Shown: positions 7,003 to 14,323 of the stretch, in pieces
How the letters are laid out: each line of letters starts with the position of its first letter
Position numbering within the stretch: position 1 is the first letter of the stretch
Assembly (NCBI GenBank): GCA_016875515.1
Contig: VGRA01000009.1
Span: forward strand, 1-15,383
Length of the DNA stretch: 15,383 nucleotides
Reading direction: 5' to 3'
DNA from: Deltaproteobacteria bacterium
GTDB taxonomy: Bacteria; Myxococcota; Myxococcia; Myxococcales; Myxococcaceae
The notes under the pieces: generated by a model
The model's database searches: none
Told to the model about the DNA's origin: nothing
What the model saw: the letters and a program-made list of their open reading frames with translations, nothing else
Program-made: the position numbers and the translations under genes

Positions 7003-7830
7003 CTACCGCACGTCCACCGTCCGGGAGATCCACGCGGTCCCCCCGCGACCGTCGCGTGCCACCACGTGGAAGGTGACCGAGCCGTCCCCGGCATCCGGCG
7101 TGTAGCGCGTGGAGGAGAGGTCTTCGTCGTCCCCTTCGGCGGGAGCGAGGGAGCGGAAGAAGCCGATTCGCCCTTCCCCCGTCGCGTGCCAGGAGAACGC
7201 CATCGGTTCCAGCCGGGCGCCACCGTCTGGGAGGAGGAACGTCTCGCGGCTGCCCTCGCCGAGGACGGGAACAATCTCCACCTCCTCGCCTGCCACCAGC
7301 GGTCCCTGGAGCTTCCCCCCGTCCAGCTGCAGGTCCACGAGCGCCGGGTTCTGGTTGGGCGCGTCCGTGAACCGGAACGCCACCTGCCGCACGCCGCGCT
7401 CTCCCTCGCACTCGAACCCCACGAAGAGCGGGATGCTGGCGGGTTGGAGTGGAACGCCGGGCGGCGGGGGGGTGATGCCGGTCAGGGCCTGCACGGCGGG
7501 TTCCAGCAGGGACAGGCGGCCGTCCGGGAGATCCACCCCGTCCTTGCCGGGGCACTCGAAGTCCGCGGCGTACGGATTGGCCGGCCTGCAGAGCGCGAAG
7601 CGGACAGCAGGCGCACCGCCGTCCGGCGAGACGGACAACGCGAACAGCTGGACCTGCAGCGCAGCGGGCGGCCCGGCCGGCGACAGCGGCGCGGACAGCT
7701 CCGCAGGTTCCGCCCTCACGGCGAGCACGCGGGGCCGCTTCACCTGGGACTGCCGCTCGAAGTCCATGTTGCACGCGACGAGCAGCAGCGTGGCGAGCGT
7801 GGCGAGGAACCGGGGCGCGCGACGGGACAT
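7003..7830 (-). CDS. Outer-membrane-associated lipoprotein, coupled to the TonB receptor
   Basis: The protein has 275 residues with a clear lipoprotein signal (SRRAPRFLATLATLLLVAC, Cys20 acylated; the following Asn-Met does not change the call). The mature part has Cys pairs (FALCRP...FECPG, GFECEGERG) and ends in a beta-rich C-terminal section (SVTFHVVARDGRGGTAWISR) resembling Ig-like or PKD-like folds. I do not recognise a named family. Its ATG overlaps the stop of the TonB-dependent receptor (TGATG, one shared base). A GGAGG sits five bases upstream (7836-7840), so the two are translationally coupled. By analogy with SusD- or substrate-binding lipoproteins encoded beside TonB receptors, it may help the receptor capture substrate; this is inference from position only. 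Confidence 0.75.
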   Translation of the reverse strand: MSRRAPRFLATLATLLLVACNMDFERQSQVKRPRVLAVRAEPAELSAPLSPAGPPAALQVQLFALSVSPDGGAPAVRFALCRPANPYAADFECPGKDGVDLPDGRLSLLEPAVQALTGITPPPPGVPLQPASIPLFVGFECEGERGVRQVAFRFTDAPNQNPALVDLQLDGGKLQGPLVAGEEVEIVPVLGEGSRETFLLPDGGARLEPMAFSWHATGEGRIGFFRSLAPAEGDDEDLSSTRYTPDAGDGSVTFHVVARDGRGGTAWISRTVDVR

Positions 7831-10436
7831 CAGAACCTCCCCTTCACGCCCAGGTTGGGGATGAGCGGGATGCCGGAGAAGTAGGCGCGCTGGCGGTAGT
7901 CATAGCTGTACGTCACGCCCTCCACGGACGGGTTGTTGTAGGCGTTCAGGACCTCCAGGAACGCCTCCAGCGTCCACTGCTCGAAGGTGAAGGTCTTGTC
8001 CAGGCGGACGTCCAGCTGGTTGAAGGCGGGGAGCCTACCGCTGTTCACCGCGCCGAAGGACGGGATGTACACGTCCGAGAGGTCGTCCCGGCGCGCCCCC
8101 ACCACCGGCGTGAACGGGTTGCCGGTGGCGTAGCGGAAGCGGGCCCCCAGCTCGAACCCGGCGGGCAGCTGGTAGCTCCCGATGAGGGTGAGCACGTGCG
8201 TCTGGTCGTTGTCGAACGGGCGCCACTGCTCGCCGGGGCGGTCTATGCGCTCCGAGCGGGACATCGTGTACGACAGCCAGCCGAAGAAGCGGTCCGAGAG
8301 CTGCCGCCGGACGAAGAGCTCCACGCCCTGCACCCGGCCAATGCCGTCGTTGTTGAGCCGCTCGGGAACCTGTTCTCCGCCCCGCTCCACCTTCTTGCTG
8401 GAGCTCACCGTGAGCCGGCTGAGCCGGTTGTAGAAGACCTCCGCGGAGAGGAACCAGGCCTGCGCGGGGCGCCACTCCACGCCCACGCTGGACTGGTGGC
8501 TGCGGGAGCCGAGCAGTTCCGGGTTGCCGAACCGGGAGGTGGGATCCCCCTGCGAGGGGAACGAATGGTACAGCCCCGTCCCGCCCTTCAGCGTCCAGGC
8601 GTCGTTCAGTGCCCAGCGCGCCGCGATGCGCGGGGAGAAATCCCGGCGGGGGCGGGCCTGCTCCGTGTAGATGTAGGACTCGGAGCGGATGCCCGGCACC
8701 ACCAGCAGCCCCGGCAGCGGCTTCCAGCGCGCCTCCAGCCAGGTGGCCGGGTAGTACTGGATGAAGTCCCTGGCCGTGGCCTGCACGCGCTCCAGCGCGG
8801 CCCCGGGGATGTTGGGCTCGCCCTCGCGATTGCCGCCCCCCTCGCGAAGGTCCGCCACCACGGTGGCCTGCTGGTTGTTGACGTCAATGCCGCCCGCGAG
8901 CGTGAGCCAGTCCGCGAGCGCGTACTCGGTGGTGTGACGGAGCGTCTGCTCCACGAACTGCACGTCGATGCCAAAGGCGCTGCCCACCTTCAGCGTGGTG
9001 CCCCCGCGCCCCACCATGGCCTGCGTGTCGAAGCGCCAGCGGTCCCCGCCGTAGCGGTGGCGCAGCCGCACCTGGTCGAAGCGCGTCCGCACGAGGAACG
9101 TTCCCGAGAAGCTGGGATCCGCGCTGGTGGGCCGGTCAATGGCCGTCTCGGACACGTCGTCCGAGGTGAGCGCCAGCAGCGAGAAGGAGTTGCGCGGCGT
9201 GGCCCGCCACTCCACCCGGGCCTGCGCGTCGTAGTAGCGGGGGGCCACGGACAGCTGGGCGGGGCCGCCCGCCGGCAACGCCGACAGCAGCGCGTCCACG
9301 TAGCTGCGCCTGCCGGCCAGCGCCACGGTGACCGAGTCCCCCACGGGCCCCTCGACGAGCCCGCTTGCCTCCAGTACGGAGACCGAGGCGGTGCCGCCCC
9401 ACCGGTCCTTCCGGCCCGCGCGGCTCTTCACGTCCACCACGCCGCCAATGGCATTGCCGTACGCGGCCGGGAAGTTGCCTGGGAGGTAGTCCAGCGCCTC
9501 CAGCAGGTCGGAGTTGTAGACGGAGGTGAGCCCCACGAAGTGGAACAGCACCGGGATGCGGATGCCGTCCAGGTAGATGCCGGACTGCTGGGGCGTGGTG
9601 CCGCGGATGGCAATGGCGCCGCCGTTGAAGGCCGGCCGGGCCACGCCGGGGAGGTTCTGCACCACCTTGAGCGAGTCCCCCTGGCTCCCGGGGATGCGCT
9701 GCACCTCCGTCACCTGCAAGGTCGTGCGCGACACCTCCTTGCGCTCCCGCACCTCGCGCACCGTGGTCTCGTAGCCGCTGCCCGCCAGCCGCCGCACGTA
9801 ATAGGTGACTTCCAGCTTCTCGCCCGCGCGGAAGGTCTCGCGCGTCTCGAAGGGCTCGTGGCCCTGTGCCACCACCAGGACGCGCTGCTCTCCTTCCGGG
9901 ACCTCCACGAGTTCGAAGCGGCCCCCGGGGCCGGAGATCGCCGAGAGCCCTGCCTCCGGCAGCGCGATCTCCACCCCCACGAGCGGCGTTCGCGTTCCCC
10001 GCTGCACCACGCGCCCGGCGATGAGCCCGGCGGGGCGAACGGGCGCGGGGGACGTGCCGCCGTCCGTGGCATCCGGCGGAGGTGAGGCGGGCGGCGGGGC
10101 CGTCCAGTCGAAGCGGTAGTCAAAGCGGATGCGGACCGCGCTCGGCACGCCGTCCACCGTGGCGGGCGTGAAGCGGTATTGGCGGATGGCCTCCATGGCC
10201 GCCTCGTCGAAGCCGTTGCCCGCGGGCTCCACCACGCGGGCCTCGAGCACGGCGCCCGCCTCCGAGATGTCCACCTCCAGCCCCACCACGCCGGACAGTC
10301 CACCGGCTCGGGCCGCCTCGGGGAAAACGGCCTCCACCGCCTCCAGCACCGAGGGGGGAACCACCACGGGCGGGGCGCCCCCATCCGGGGACTGGGACAG
10401 GAACAACGCTGCGAGGAGGAGGAGCGGCGCGGTCAT
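7830..10436 (-). CDS. TonB-dependent receptor with N-terminal TonB-CTD and carboxypeptidase-regulatory-like domains
   Basis: The protein has 868 residues. A signal peptide (LLLLAALFLSQS) is followed by a TonB C-terminal-type domain (~30-110: AVFPEAARAGGLSG, LEVDISEAG, FDEAAMEAIRQYRFTPATVD). A Pro-rich linker leads to a carboxypeptidase regulatory-like beta domain (~136-215: GRVVQRGTRTPLVGVEIALP). Next is the plug (~220-342: LQVTEVQRIPGSQGDSLKVV, NLPGVAR, IRGTTPQQSGIYLDGIRIP, YGNAIGGVVDVKS). The rest is the 22-strand barrel (~343-868), ending in Phe (NLGVGKGRF-like end, actual VKGRF), the usual outer-membrane assembly signal. The receptor imports a large nutrient or chelate using TonB/ExbBD energy; the substrate cannot be read from sequence. 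A TonB-like domain on the receptor itself is unusual outside Myxococcota-like lineages. The gene leads a minus-strand unit with the coupled lipoprotein and the 7TM-PAS protein. Confidence 0.9.
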   Translation of the reverse strand: MTAPLLLLAALFLSQSPDGGAPPVVVPPSVLEAVEAVFPEAARAGGLSGVVGLEVDISEAGAVLEARVVEPAGNGFDEAAMEAIRQYRFTPATVDGVPSAVRIRFDYRFDWTAPPPASPPPDATDGGTSPAPVRPAGLIAGRVVQRGTRTPLVGVEIALPEAGLSAISGPGGRFELVEVPEGEQRVLVVAQGHEPFETRETFRAGEKLEVTYYVRRLAGSGYETTVREVRERKEVSRTTLQVTEVQRIPGSQGDSLKVVQNLPGVARPAFNGGAIAIRGTTPQQSGIYLDGIRIPVLFHFVGLTSVYNSDLLEALDYLPGNFPAAYGNAIGGVVDVKSRAGRKDRWGGTASVSVLEASGLVEGPVGDSVTVALAGRRSYVDALLSALPAGGPAQLSVAPRYYDAQARVEWRATPRNSFSLLALTSDDVSETAIDRPTSADPSFSGTFLVRTRFDQVRLRHRYGGDRWRFDTQAMVGRGGTTLKVGSAFGIDVQFVEQTLRHTTEYALADWLTLAGGIDVNNQQATVVADLREGGGNREGEPNIPGAALERVQATARDFIQYYPATWLEARWKPLPGLLVVPGIRSESYIYTEQARPRRDFSPRIAARWALNDAWTLKGGTGLYHSFPSQGDPTSRFGNPELLGSRSHQSSVGVEWRPAQAWFLSAEVFYNRLSRLTVSSSKKVERGGEQVPERLNNDGIGRVQGVELFVRRQLSDRFFGWLSYTMSRSERIDRPGEQWRPFDNDQTHVLTLIGSYQLPAGFELGARFRYATGNPFTPVVGARRDDLSDVYIPSFGAVNSGRLPAFNQLDVRLDKTFTFEQWTLEAFLEVLNAYNNPSVEGVTYSYDYRQRAYFSGIPLIPNLGVKGRF
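7836..7840 (-). promoter_or_regulatory. Shine-Dalgarno GGAGG inside the receptor 3' end
   Basis: GGAGG lies five bases before the lipoprotein ATG at 7830 and within the last codons of the TonB receptor gene, with overlapping stop and start (TGATG). This supports translational coupling of the two genes. Confidence 0.7.
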
Positions 10437-10840
10437 CGTTTGCTCTCAGCGCACGCTGGAGGTGGCAGGGCGGTCCTCTCTATGCGTCACGCCACCCCTC
10501 GCGCCACCCCTTTATCCACCCCGGGGGGGGCGCTCGGGGCATGCGCCCCGCGCGCTTCCAGTGCCGAACCGGTTGCCGTCCCCAGCGAAGGGCCGGCTCG
10601 GGACAGCGATGCGGCTGTACGCGCCACGGCGGGAGGCGCTGGATGGCCGTTGGGTGCCTCCGCCGGTCAAGCGGCTGGAGAACGCGAAGTCGCCCTGATG
10701 GCTCGCGGTGCTGGCCGGACTCACCCGGACACCGGTGGAAGGGGCGCAGTTGTCGCGATCCATGGCGGGCGCCGCGCGCCAGCTCCGCGGATTTCCTGGA
10801 GCCGGGCCGTGGCGCGGGCGTTGCCAACGCCCCACGCGGC
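10437..10840. other. 404-base intergenic region, divergent promoter area
   Basis: This lies between two divergent genes (starts at 10436 and 10841). I find no convincing gene. It holds a doubled CGCCACCCCT (around 10490-10510), a G8 run (10523-10530), and a small hairpin GGGGC-ATGC-GCCCC (10536-10549). A 29-codon plus-strand ORF (10609-10698, MRLYAPRREALDGRWVPPPV...) has good GC3 but no ribosome-binding site or recognisable similarity. The composition is gene-like in places, so it could contain eroded coding sequence. Confidence 0.5.
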
Positions 10841-11254
10841 ATGTCCCCTTCCCGCCGCGCTCCCGAGTTCCACGCCCCGCTGACGCTGGCAGCGCTCGTG
10901 CTGCTCATGGTGAACGACCACCTGCTGAAGCCCGCGCTGCACAACGCGGTGACGGGAAAGCTGTCGGTTCTTGCAGGCTGCTTCCTTCTGCCCCTGTTCG
11001 CCTCCGCGGTGCTGGCGGAGACGCGGGGAGGACCGGTGGAGCGGCGGGTGCGGGTGGGGGCGTGGGCAACACTCGGGCTGTTCGTGCCCATCAAGCTATC
11101 CGCGGGGGCAGCAGGCGCGGTGGCGCGCGCGCTGGAGGTGGCCTCTGTCCCGCTCGGGCTCGGCCACCAGCACATCACCGCGGACCCGACCGACCCGCTG
11201 GCCCTCCCCATGGTGTCCCTCGCCGTCCTCTACGCACGAAAGGCAAACGCATGA
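10841..11254 (+). CDS. Small integral membrane protein with NDH...TGKLS motif
   Basis: The protein has 137 residues from ATG 10841. The open frame extends upstream to 10541, but that part is Arg/Cys-rich and lacks coding character. It has about four hydrophobic segments (~14-28, 43-58, 72-88, 119-132). The conserved-looking LLMVNDHLLKPALHNAVTGK, followed by LSVLAGCFLLPLF, matches a family of uncharacterised bacterial membrane proteins with NDHxLKxxxxNAxTGKLSDFAG; here the Asp of SDFAG is replaced (SVLAG). No strong ribosome-binding site is visible, so the start is moderately sure. Its stop overlaps the next start as ATGA, so the two genes form a coupled pair. The function is unknown. Confidence 0.65.
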   Translation: MSPSRRAPEFHAPLTLAALVLLMVNDHLLKPALHNAVTGKLSVLAGCFLLPLFASAVLAETRGGPVERRVRVGAWATLGLFVPIKLSAGAAGAVARALEVASVPLGLGHQHITADPTDPLALPMVSLAVLYARKANA

Positions 11255-11661
11255 AACGGGTCCTCGAGCTTGGCCTCCTCGCCTCCACCGCGCTGGCGCT
11301 GGTGGCCACATCCCGCGCGCCGGTCACCTGCGCCCCCGACGCGCTGCCGTTGCAGTCCAGCAGGGGCTGCGGCGCGGCGGGGGTGGTGCTGGTCACCACG
11401 GCCGCGGACTGCACGCTGCAGGTGGATGGGGCGACGGACGCGGGGCTGCCTGCCACGGGGCTGGCGCGGGGCCAGGTGCCGGACGCGGGGGCGCTCCAGG
11501 GCTTCTCGCTCTTCGGGACCGTGGGGGACGGGGGCATCCCGCTTGCGTGCAGCGCGGTTCCGCCGGACGGGGGGCTCGCGCTCGCGTGCGAGCCGGCCTG
11601 CGGCGAGGACGCGGGGGCCTGCGAGGGGGCCTGCACGGGCCAGTTTGTCCCGGTCCCCTAG
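11251..11661 (+). CDS. Small secreted Cys-rich protein
   Basis: The protein has 136 residues. It starts at ATG 11251, which overlaps the TGA of the preceding gene (ATGA). The signal peptide (MKRVLELGLLASTALALVAT, cut near SRA) is followed by a mature part with about eight to ten Cys, clustered at the end (ACEPACGEDAGACEGACTGQ), and several PDAG/DGG turns typical of myxobacterial exported proteins. I do not recognise a family. The disulfide-rich composition fits a periplasmic or extracellular location. Translational coupling suggests that it works with the small membrane protein upstream. It ends at TAG 11659-11661, inside a CTAG shared with the stop of the convergent helicase gene. Confidence 0.65.
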   Translation: MKRVLELGLLASTALALVATSRAPVTCAPDALPLQSSRGCGAAGVVLVTTAADCTLQVDGATDAGLPATGLARGQVPDAGALQGFSLFGTVGDGGIPLACSAVPPDGGLALACEPACGEDAGACEGACTGQFVPVP

Positions 11662-13922
11662 GGGCCCCTGGGATCACCGGGCCATCGGGGGCGCGGGGCG
11701 TGCTTCACCACCGCCGCGCGCGCCGCGGCCTCCACGCCCAGCGCGTCGAACACCTGCCCGAGCCGGCGGGCATCCGGCAGCGCCGAATGGATGCGCTCGA
11801 GCGCGTCCACGCGGACGGCGACGGGGCCGAGCCACTCGTAGCCGTAGGCCCGGGCGTCCCGGCCGCCCATCACGTCCCGCCCTACCACCGCCGCAACGGG
11901 CACACCCGGCGGCCGCGGCAGTCCCTCGAACAGGGCGGTCAGCATTGCGCGCCGCTCGAACGCCACCGACGTCGTGGCCGCCTCCACGAGCAGGAAGCGG
12001 GCGCCCTCGCGAACCCCGAGTCCCTCCAGCTTGCGCCGGGAGTCTTCATCCAGGAGACCGACCTGCTCGAGCAGCGCGGCGTCCTTGGGCGCAATGCCCA
12101 GCCCCTGCGCGAAGCGCCACGCGAGCGCCCGAAGCGGGGCGGCGCGTCCTTCCGCCGACAACGCCTCGGCGGGGAAGCCCCCCATGGCCGAAGACAGGAG
12201 GTCCCGCGCGCAAGCAGCCAGCCTGCGCTCGAGCCGCGCGCGCTGGCCACCGTTCCACGCGTCCGCGTCCACGAGCGCCACGCCGGGCTTGAGGCGGTCC
12301 TGTCCCTTCACCAGGCGTCCCACCGCCTCCCCCTTGAGGGAGATGCGCCCCAACGCGTCCACGTTCAGCGCCTCGCTGCACGCCTCTACCACGCGCTGCA
12401 CGAACGCCTCCGCGTCCGGTCCGCTGTCAACGAGCCGCGCGAGCTGGGCGAACGGCCCGCTCGCCACCTTCGCCGGGGCCGTGGCACGCCGCCGCCTTGC
12501 CGCCTGCGCAGAACGCTGGACGAAGCGCTCCACGAGCCGCTGGTGGAGCGCGTCCCCCAGCGCGTCTTCAATGGCGCGTGTTTTTCCCTGCCAGGAGGCG
12601 GCGTCCGCCACCCATGCATGCCGGTTGGAGATGTACGTCCACGTACGGATCGCCTCGAGGCGGGAGGTGAGGACGTGGAGGTCTCCCGAGAGGTCATCGA
12701 GCGGGGCCACCTTCTGGCGCAGCCAATCCTGTCGAAGCTGGCCGTCACCTCCGGCCAGCTGCAGAAACACCTCCCGCAGGGTGCGCAGGTGCTCGCCGAG
12801 CAGGTCCTTGCGGAAGTCGGGTACACGGCACACCTCCCACAGGAGGGCCACCCGCTCGGGAGTGGTCGCCAGCCGCGCGACCTCGTCGTCGGAGGCGAGT
12901 GCCTTCAAGGCGTCGAAGTCGTCGGCGCGCTCCACGCGCCAGAAGAGCGCCTGGCCGGGCGCCGCCGAGAGCGAGTCGAGCAGCGCGCCGGGGCTGCTGA
13001 AGTCCAGCTCGGCGCTTCGCCACACCAGCCGCTCCACGGCGGGGAAGCGGTGCGCCTCGATGGAGGCGACGACGCGCGGGGCGAGCGCCGGGGCCGAGGT
13101 GAGGGTGCCGAACGCGCCGTCCTTCACGTGGCGGCCGGCCCTGCCGGCAATCTGTCCCAGCTCGTCCACCGCGAGCGGCCGTTGCTCGAAGCCGTCGAAC
13201 TTCGACAGCGACGCGAAGGCAATGCGCTCCAGGTCCAGGTTCAGCCCCATCCCGATGGCGTCGGTGGCGACGAGGTACTGCACCTCTCCCGCCTGGTACA
13301 GGGCGACCTGGGCATTGCGCGTGCGGGGCGACAGCGAGCCAAGTACCACGGCCACGCCGCCGCGGAGCTCCCGGAGCGCGTGCGCCAGCTCGTAGACCCG
13401 GTCCGTGGAGAACGCGACCACGGCAGAGCGCGGCGGGAGGCTCTTGAGCGAGCACGCCCCAAAGCCCCTGAGCTGGGACAGCCGCTCGCTGCGCCGGAAC
13501 GTCACCCCGGGGACCAGCGCGCTCAGCGCCGGGCGCATGGACTCGGCGCCGAGGAACCAGGTCTCCCGGCGCCCGCGCGCGTGCAGCAGCCGGTCCGTGA
13601 ACACGTGGCCGCGCTCGCGGTGGGCACAGAGCTGGATTTCATCCACCGCGAGGAAGTCCACCGGGAGCCCCACCGGCATGGCCTCGACGGTGCACACCCA
13701 GTACGAGGGGTGTGGGGGCACGCGCTTCTCCTCCCCCGTGACGAGCGCCACCCGCGCCTCCCCCACCCGCGCCGTCACCCGGTCGTACACCTCCCGCGCG
13801 AGCAGGCGCAGCGGCAGGCCGAGCATGCCGCTGTCGTGCTCGAGCATCCGCTCGATCGCGCGCCAAGTCTTCCCCGTGTTGGTGGGGCCCAGCTCCGCGA
13901 CGACGGGTGCCAACTGCTCCAC
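11658..13922 (-). CDS. Suv3-like DExH RNA helicase
   Basis: The protein has 754 residues from a GTG start at 13922. Helicase motifs are in order: Walker A GPTNTGKT (~12-19), Walker B DEIQ (~94-97), AVVAFSTDRVYELA (motif IV region, ~168-180), ATDAIGMGLNLD (motif V, ~219-230) and QIAGRAGRH (motif VI, ~257-265). The spacing and the GPTNTGKT/DEIQ pair are diagnostic of the Suv3 family, the mitochondrial degradosome helicase with bacterial homologues in Alphaproteobacteria and Myxococcota. The long C-terminal part (~280-754) contains the Suv3 helical region and lineage-specific sequence. Likely role: ATP-driven unwinding of RNA, or RNA/DNA duplexes, in RNA turnover. The gene starts two bases after the stop of the small exported protein gene, so both are probably one operon. 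Its TAG stop overlaps the stop of the opposite gene. Confidence 0.88.
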   Translation of the reverse strand: MEQLAPVVAELGPTNTGKTWRAIERMLEHDSGMLGLPLRLLAREVYDRVTARVGEARVALVTGEEKRVPPHPSYWVCTVEAMPVGLPVDFLAVDEIQLCAHRERGHVFTDRLLHARGRRETWFLGAESMRPALSALVPGVTFRRSERLSQLRGFGACSLKSLPPRSAVVAFSTDRVYELAHALRELRGGVAVVLGSLSPRTRNAQVALYQAGEVQYLVATDAIGMGLNLDLERIAFASLSKFDGFEQRPLAVDELGQIAGRAGRHVKDGAFGTLTSAPALAPRVVASIEAHRFPAVERLVWRSAELDFSSPGALLDSLSAAPGQALFWRVERADDFDALKALASDDEVARLATTPERVALLWEVCRVPDFRKDLLGEHLRTLREVFLQLAGGDGQLRQDWLRQKVAPLDDLSGDLHVLTSRLEAIRTWTYISNRHAWVADAASWQGKTRAIEDALGDALHQRLVERFVQRSAQAARRRRATAPAKVASGPFAQLARLVDSGPDAEAFVQRVVEACSEALNVDALGRISLKGEAVGRLVKGQDRLKPGVALVDADAWNGGQRARLERRLAACARDLLSSAMGGFPAEALSAEGRAAPLRALAWRFAQGLGIAPKDAALLEQVGLLDEDSRRKLEGLGVREGARFLLVEAATTSVAFERRAMLTALFEGLPRPPGVPVAAVVGRDVMGGRDARAYGYEWLGPVAVRVDALERIHSALPDARRLGQVFDALGVEAAARAAVVKHAPRPRWPGDPRGP

Positions 13923-13924
13923 CC

Positions 13925-14143
13925 CTACTTGCTTCCACCCTCGGCGACGACGGCGGCCTCGACCTCGCGGACGGCGTCATCGACCAGCTTGAGCGCCTTG
14001 ACGCGGCGGCCGCCCTTGTCGGGCGGGGCGGTCTCCAGGTTGTCCCGGGCGGCCTTCAGCCTGGGTTGGGGCGAGGCCAGGGCGGGCATGCCGGCCAGGG
14101 CGAGCGCGGCGGCCAGCGTCAGGGACGGGGTGGGACGGAACAT
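13925..14143 (-). CDS. Small exported alpha-helical protein
   Basis: The protein has 72 residues. The start at ATG 14143 is preferred over an upstream in-frame start at 14203, because GGGAGT (14148-14153) lies four bases before it and because the signal peptide (FRPTPSLTLAAALALAGMPALA) then begins at residue 1. The mature ~48 residues read RLKAARDNLETAPPDKGGRR, VKALKLVDDAVREVEAAV. This matches a family of small periplasmic helical-hairpin proteins with an LxxAxxxLxxAxxDKGGHRxKAxxxxxxAI pattern; here His is replaced by Arg. Its function is unknown. It lies two bases upstream of the helicase gene. Confidence 0.72.
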   Translation of the reverse strand: MFRPTPSLTLAAALALAGMPALASPQPRLKAARDNLETAPPDKGGRRVKALKLVDDAVREVEAAVVAEGGSK

Positions 14144-14147
14144 GGTG

Positions 14148-14153
14148 ACTCCC
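14148..14153 (-). promoter_or_regulatory. Shine-Dalgarno GGGAGT fixing the start at 14143
   Basis: The minus strand reads GGGAGTCACCATG, giving a good site four bases before the ATG at 14143. It decides the shorter, signal-peptide-first start of the small exported protein. Confidence 0.6.
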
Positions 14154-14183
14154 GGGGGCGCAGGGGCAGTTGGGACTGGCGCC

Positions 14184-14204
14184 CGTGCCGCGCGCCCTGG
14201 CACG
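14184..14204. promoter_or_regulatory. Inverted repeat CGTGCC...GGCACG
   Basis: Perfect 6-bp arms (14184-14189 and 14199-14204) with a 9-base spacer lie in the 180-base gap between divergent genes starting at 14143 and 14324. This could be an operator or simply GC-rich chance. Confidence 0.25.
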
Positions 14205-14213
14205 AGCCCACGG

Positions 14214-14245
14214 CGGACGGTACCTCAACGCACCGCAACCGTCCG
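14214..14245. promoter_or_regulatory. Inverted repeat CGGACGGT...ACCGTCCG
   Basis: Perfect 8-bp arms (14214-14221 and 14238-14245) are separated by 16 bases, in the middle of the divergent promoter gap between the small exported protein/helicase operon and the DJ-1-like gene. The spacing would suit a dimeric regulator. No regulator gene is adjacent. Confidence 0.4.
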
Positions 14246-14323
14246 GGAGTTCCGCGGGGTCCCCGGCAAAACTCCGCCCCGCGGGGCCGGGCTGGCAACC
14301 TGCCGCGGGTTGGAATAGCCAGC

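Noticed and set aside
5296..7884. 862-codon open frame on the plus strand
   Set aside because: Only its first ~165 codons have coding character. The remainder is the antisense of the 7TM-PAS and lipoprotein genes, open only because stop codons are rare at this GC content.
8196..10085. 629-codon open frame on the plus strand
   Set aside because: Antisense shadow of the TonB-dependent receptor, rich in Arg, His and Gly.
10609..10698. 29-codon plus-strand ORF in the 404-base gap
   Set aside because: It has no ribosome-binding site and no recognisable similarity; good GC3 alone is not enough in this genome. It is mentioned in the gap entry.
10971..14318. 1115-codon open frame on the plus strand
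   Set aside because: It is mostly antisense to the Suv3-like helicase, whose motifs are unambiguous on the minus strand; its translation is Arg/His-rich and unlike a protein.
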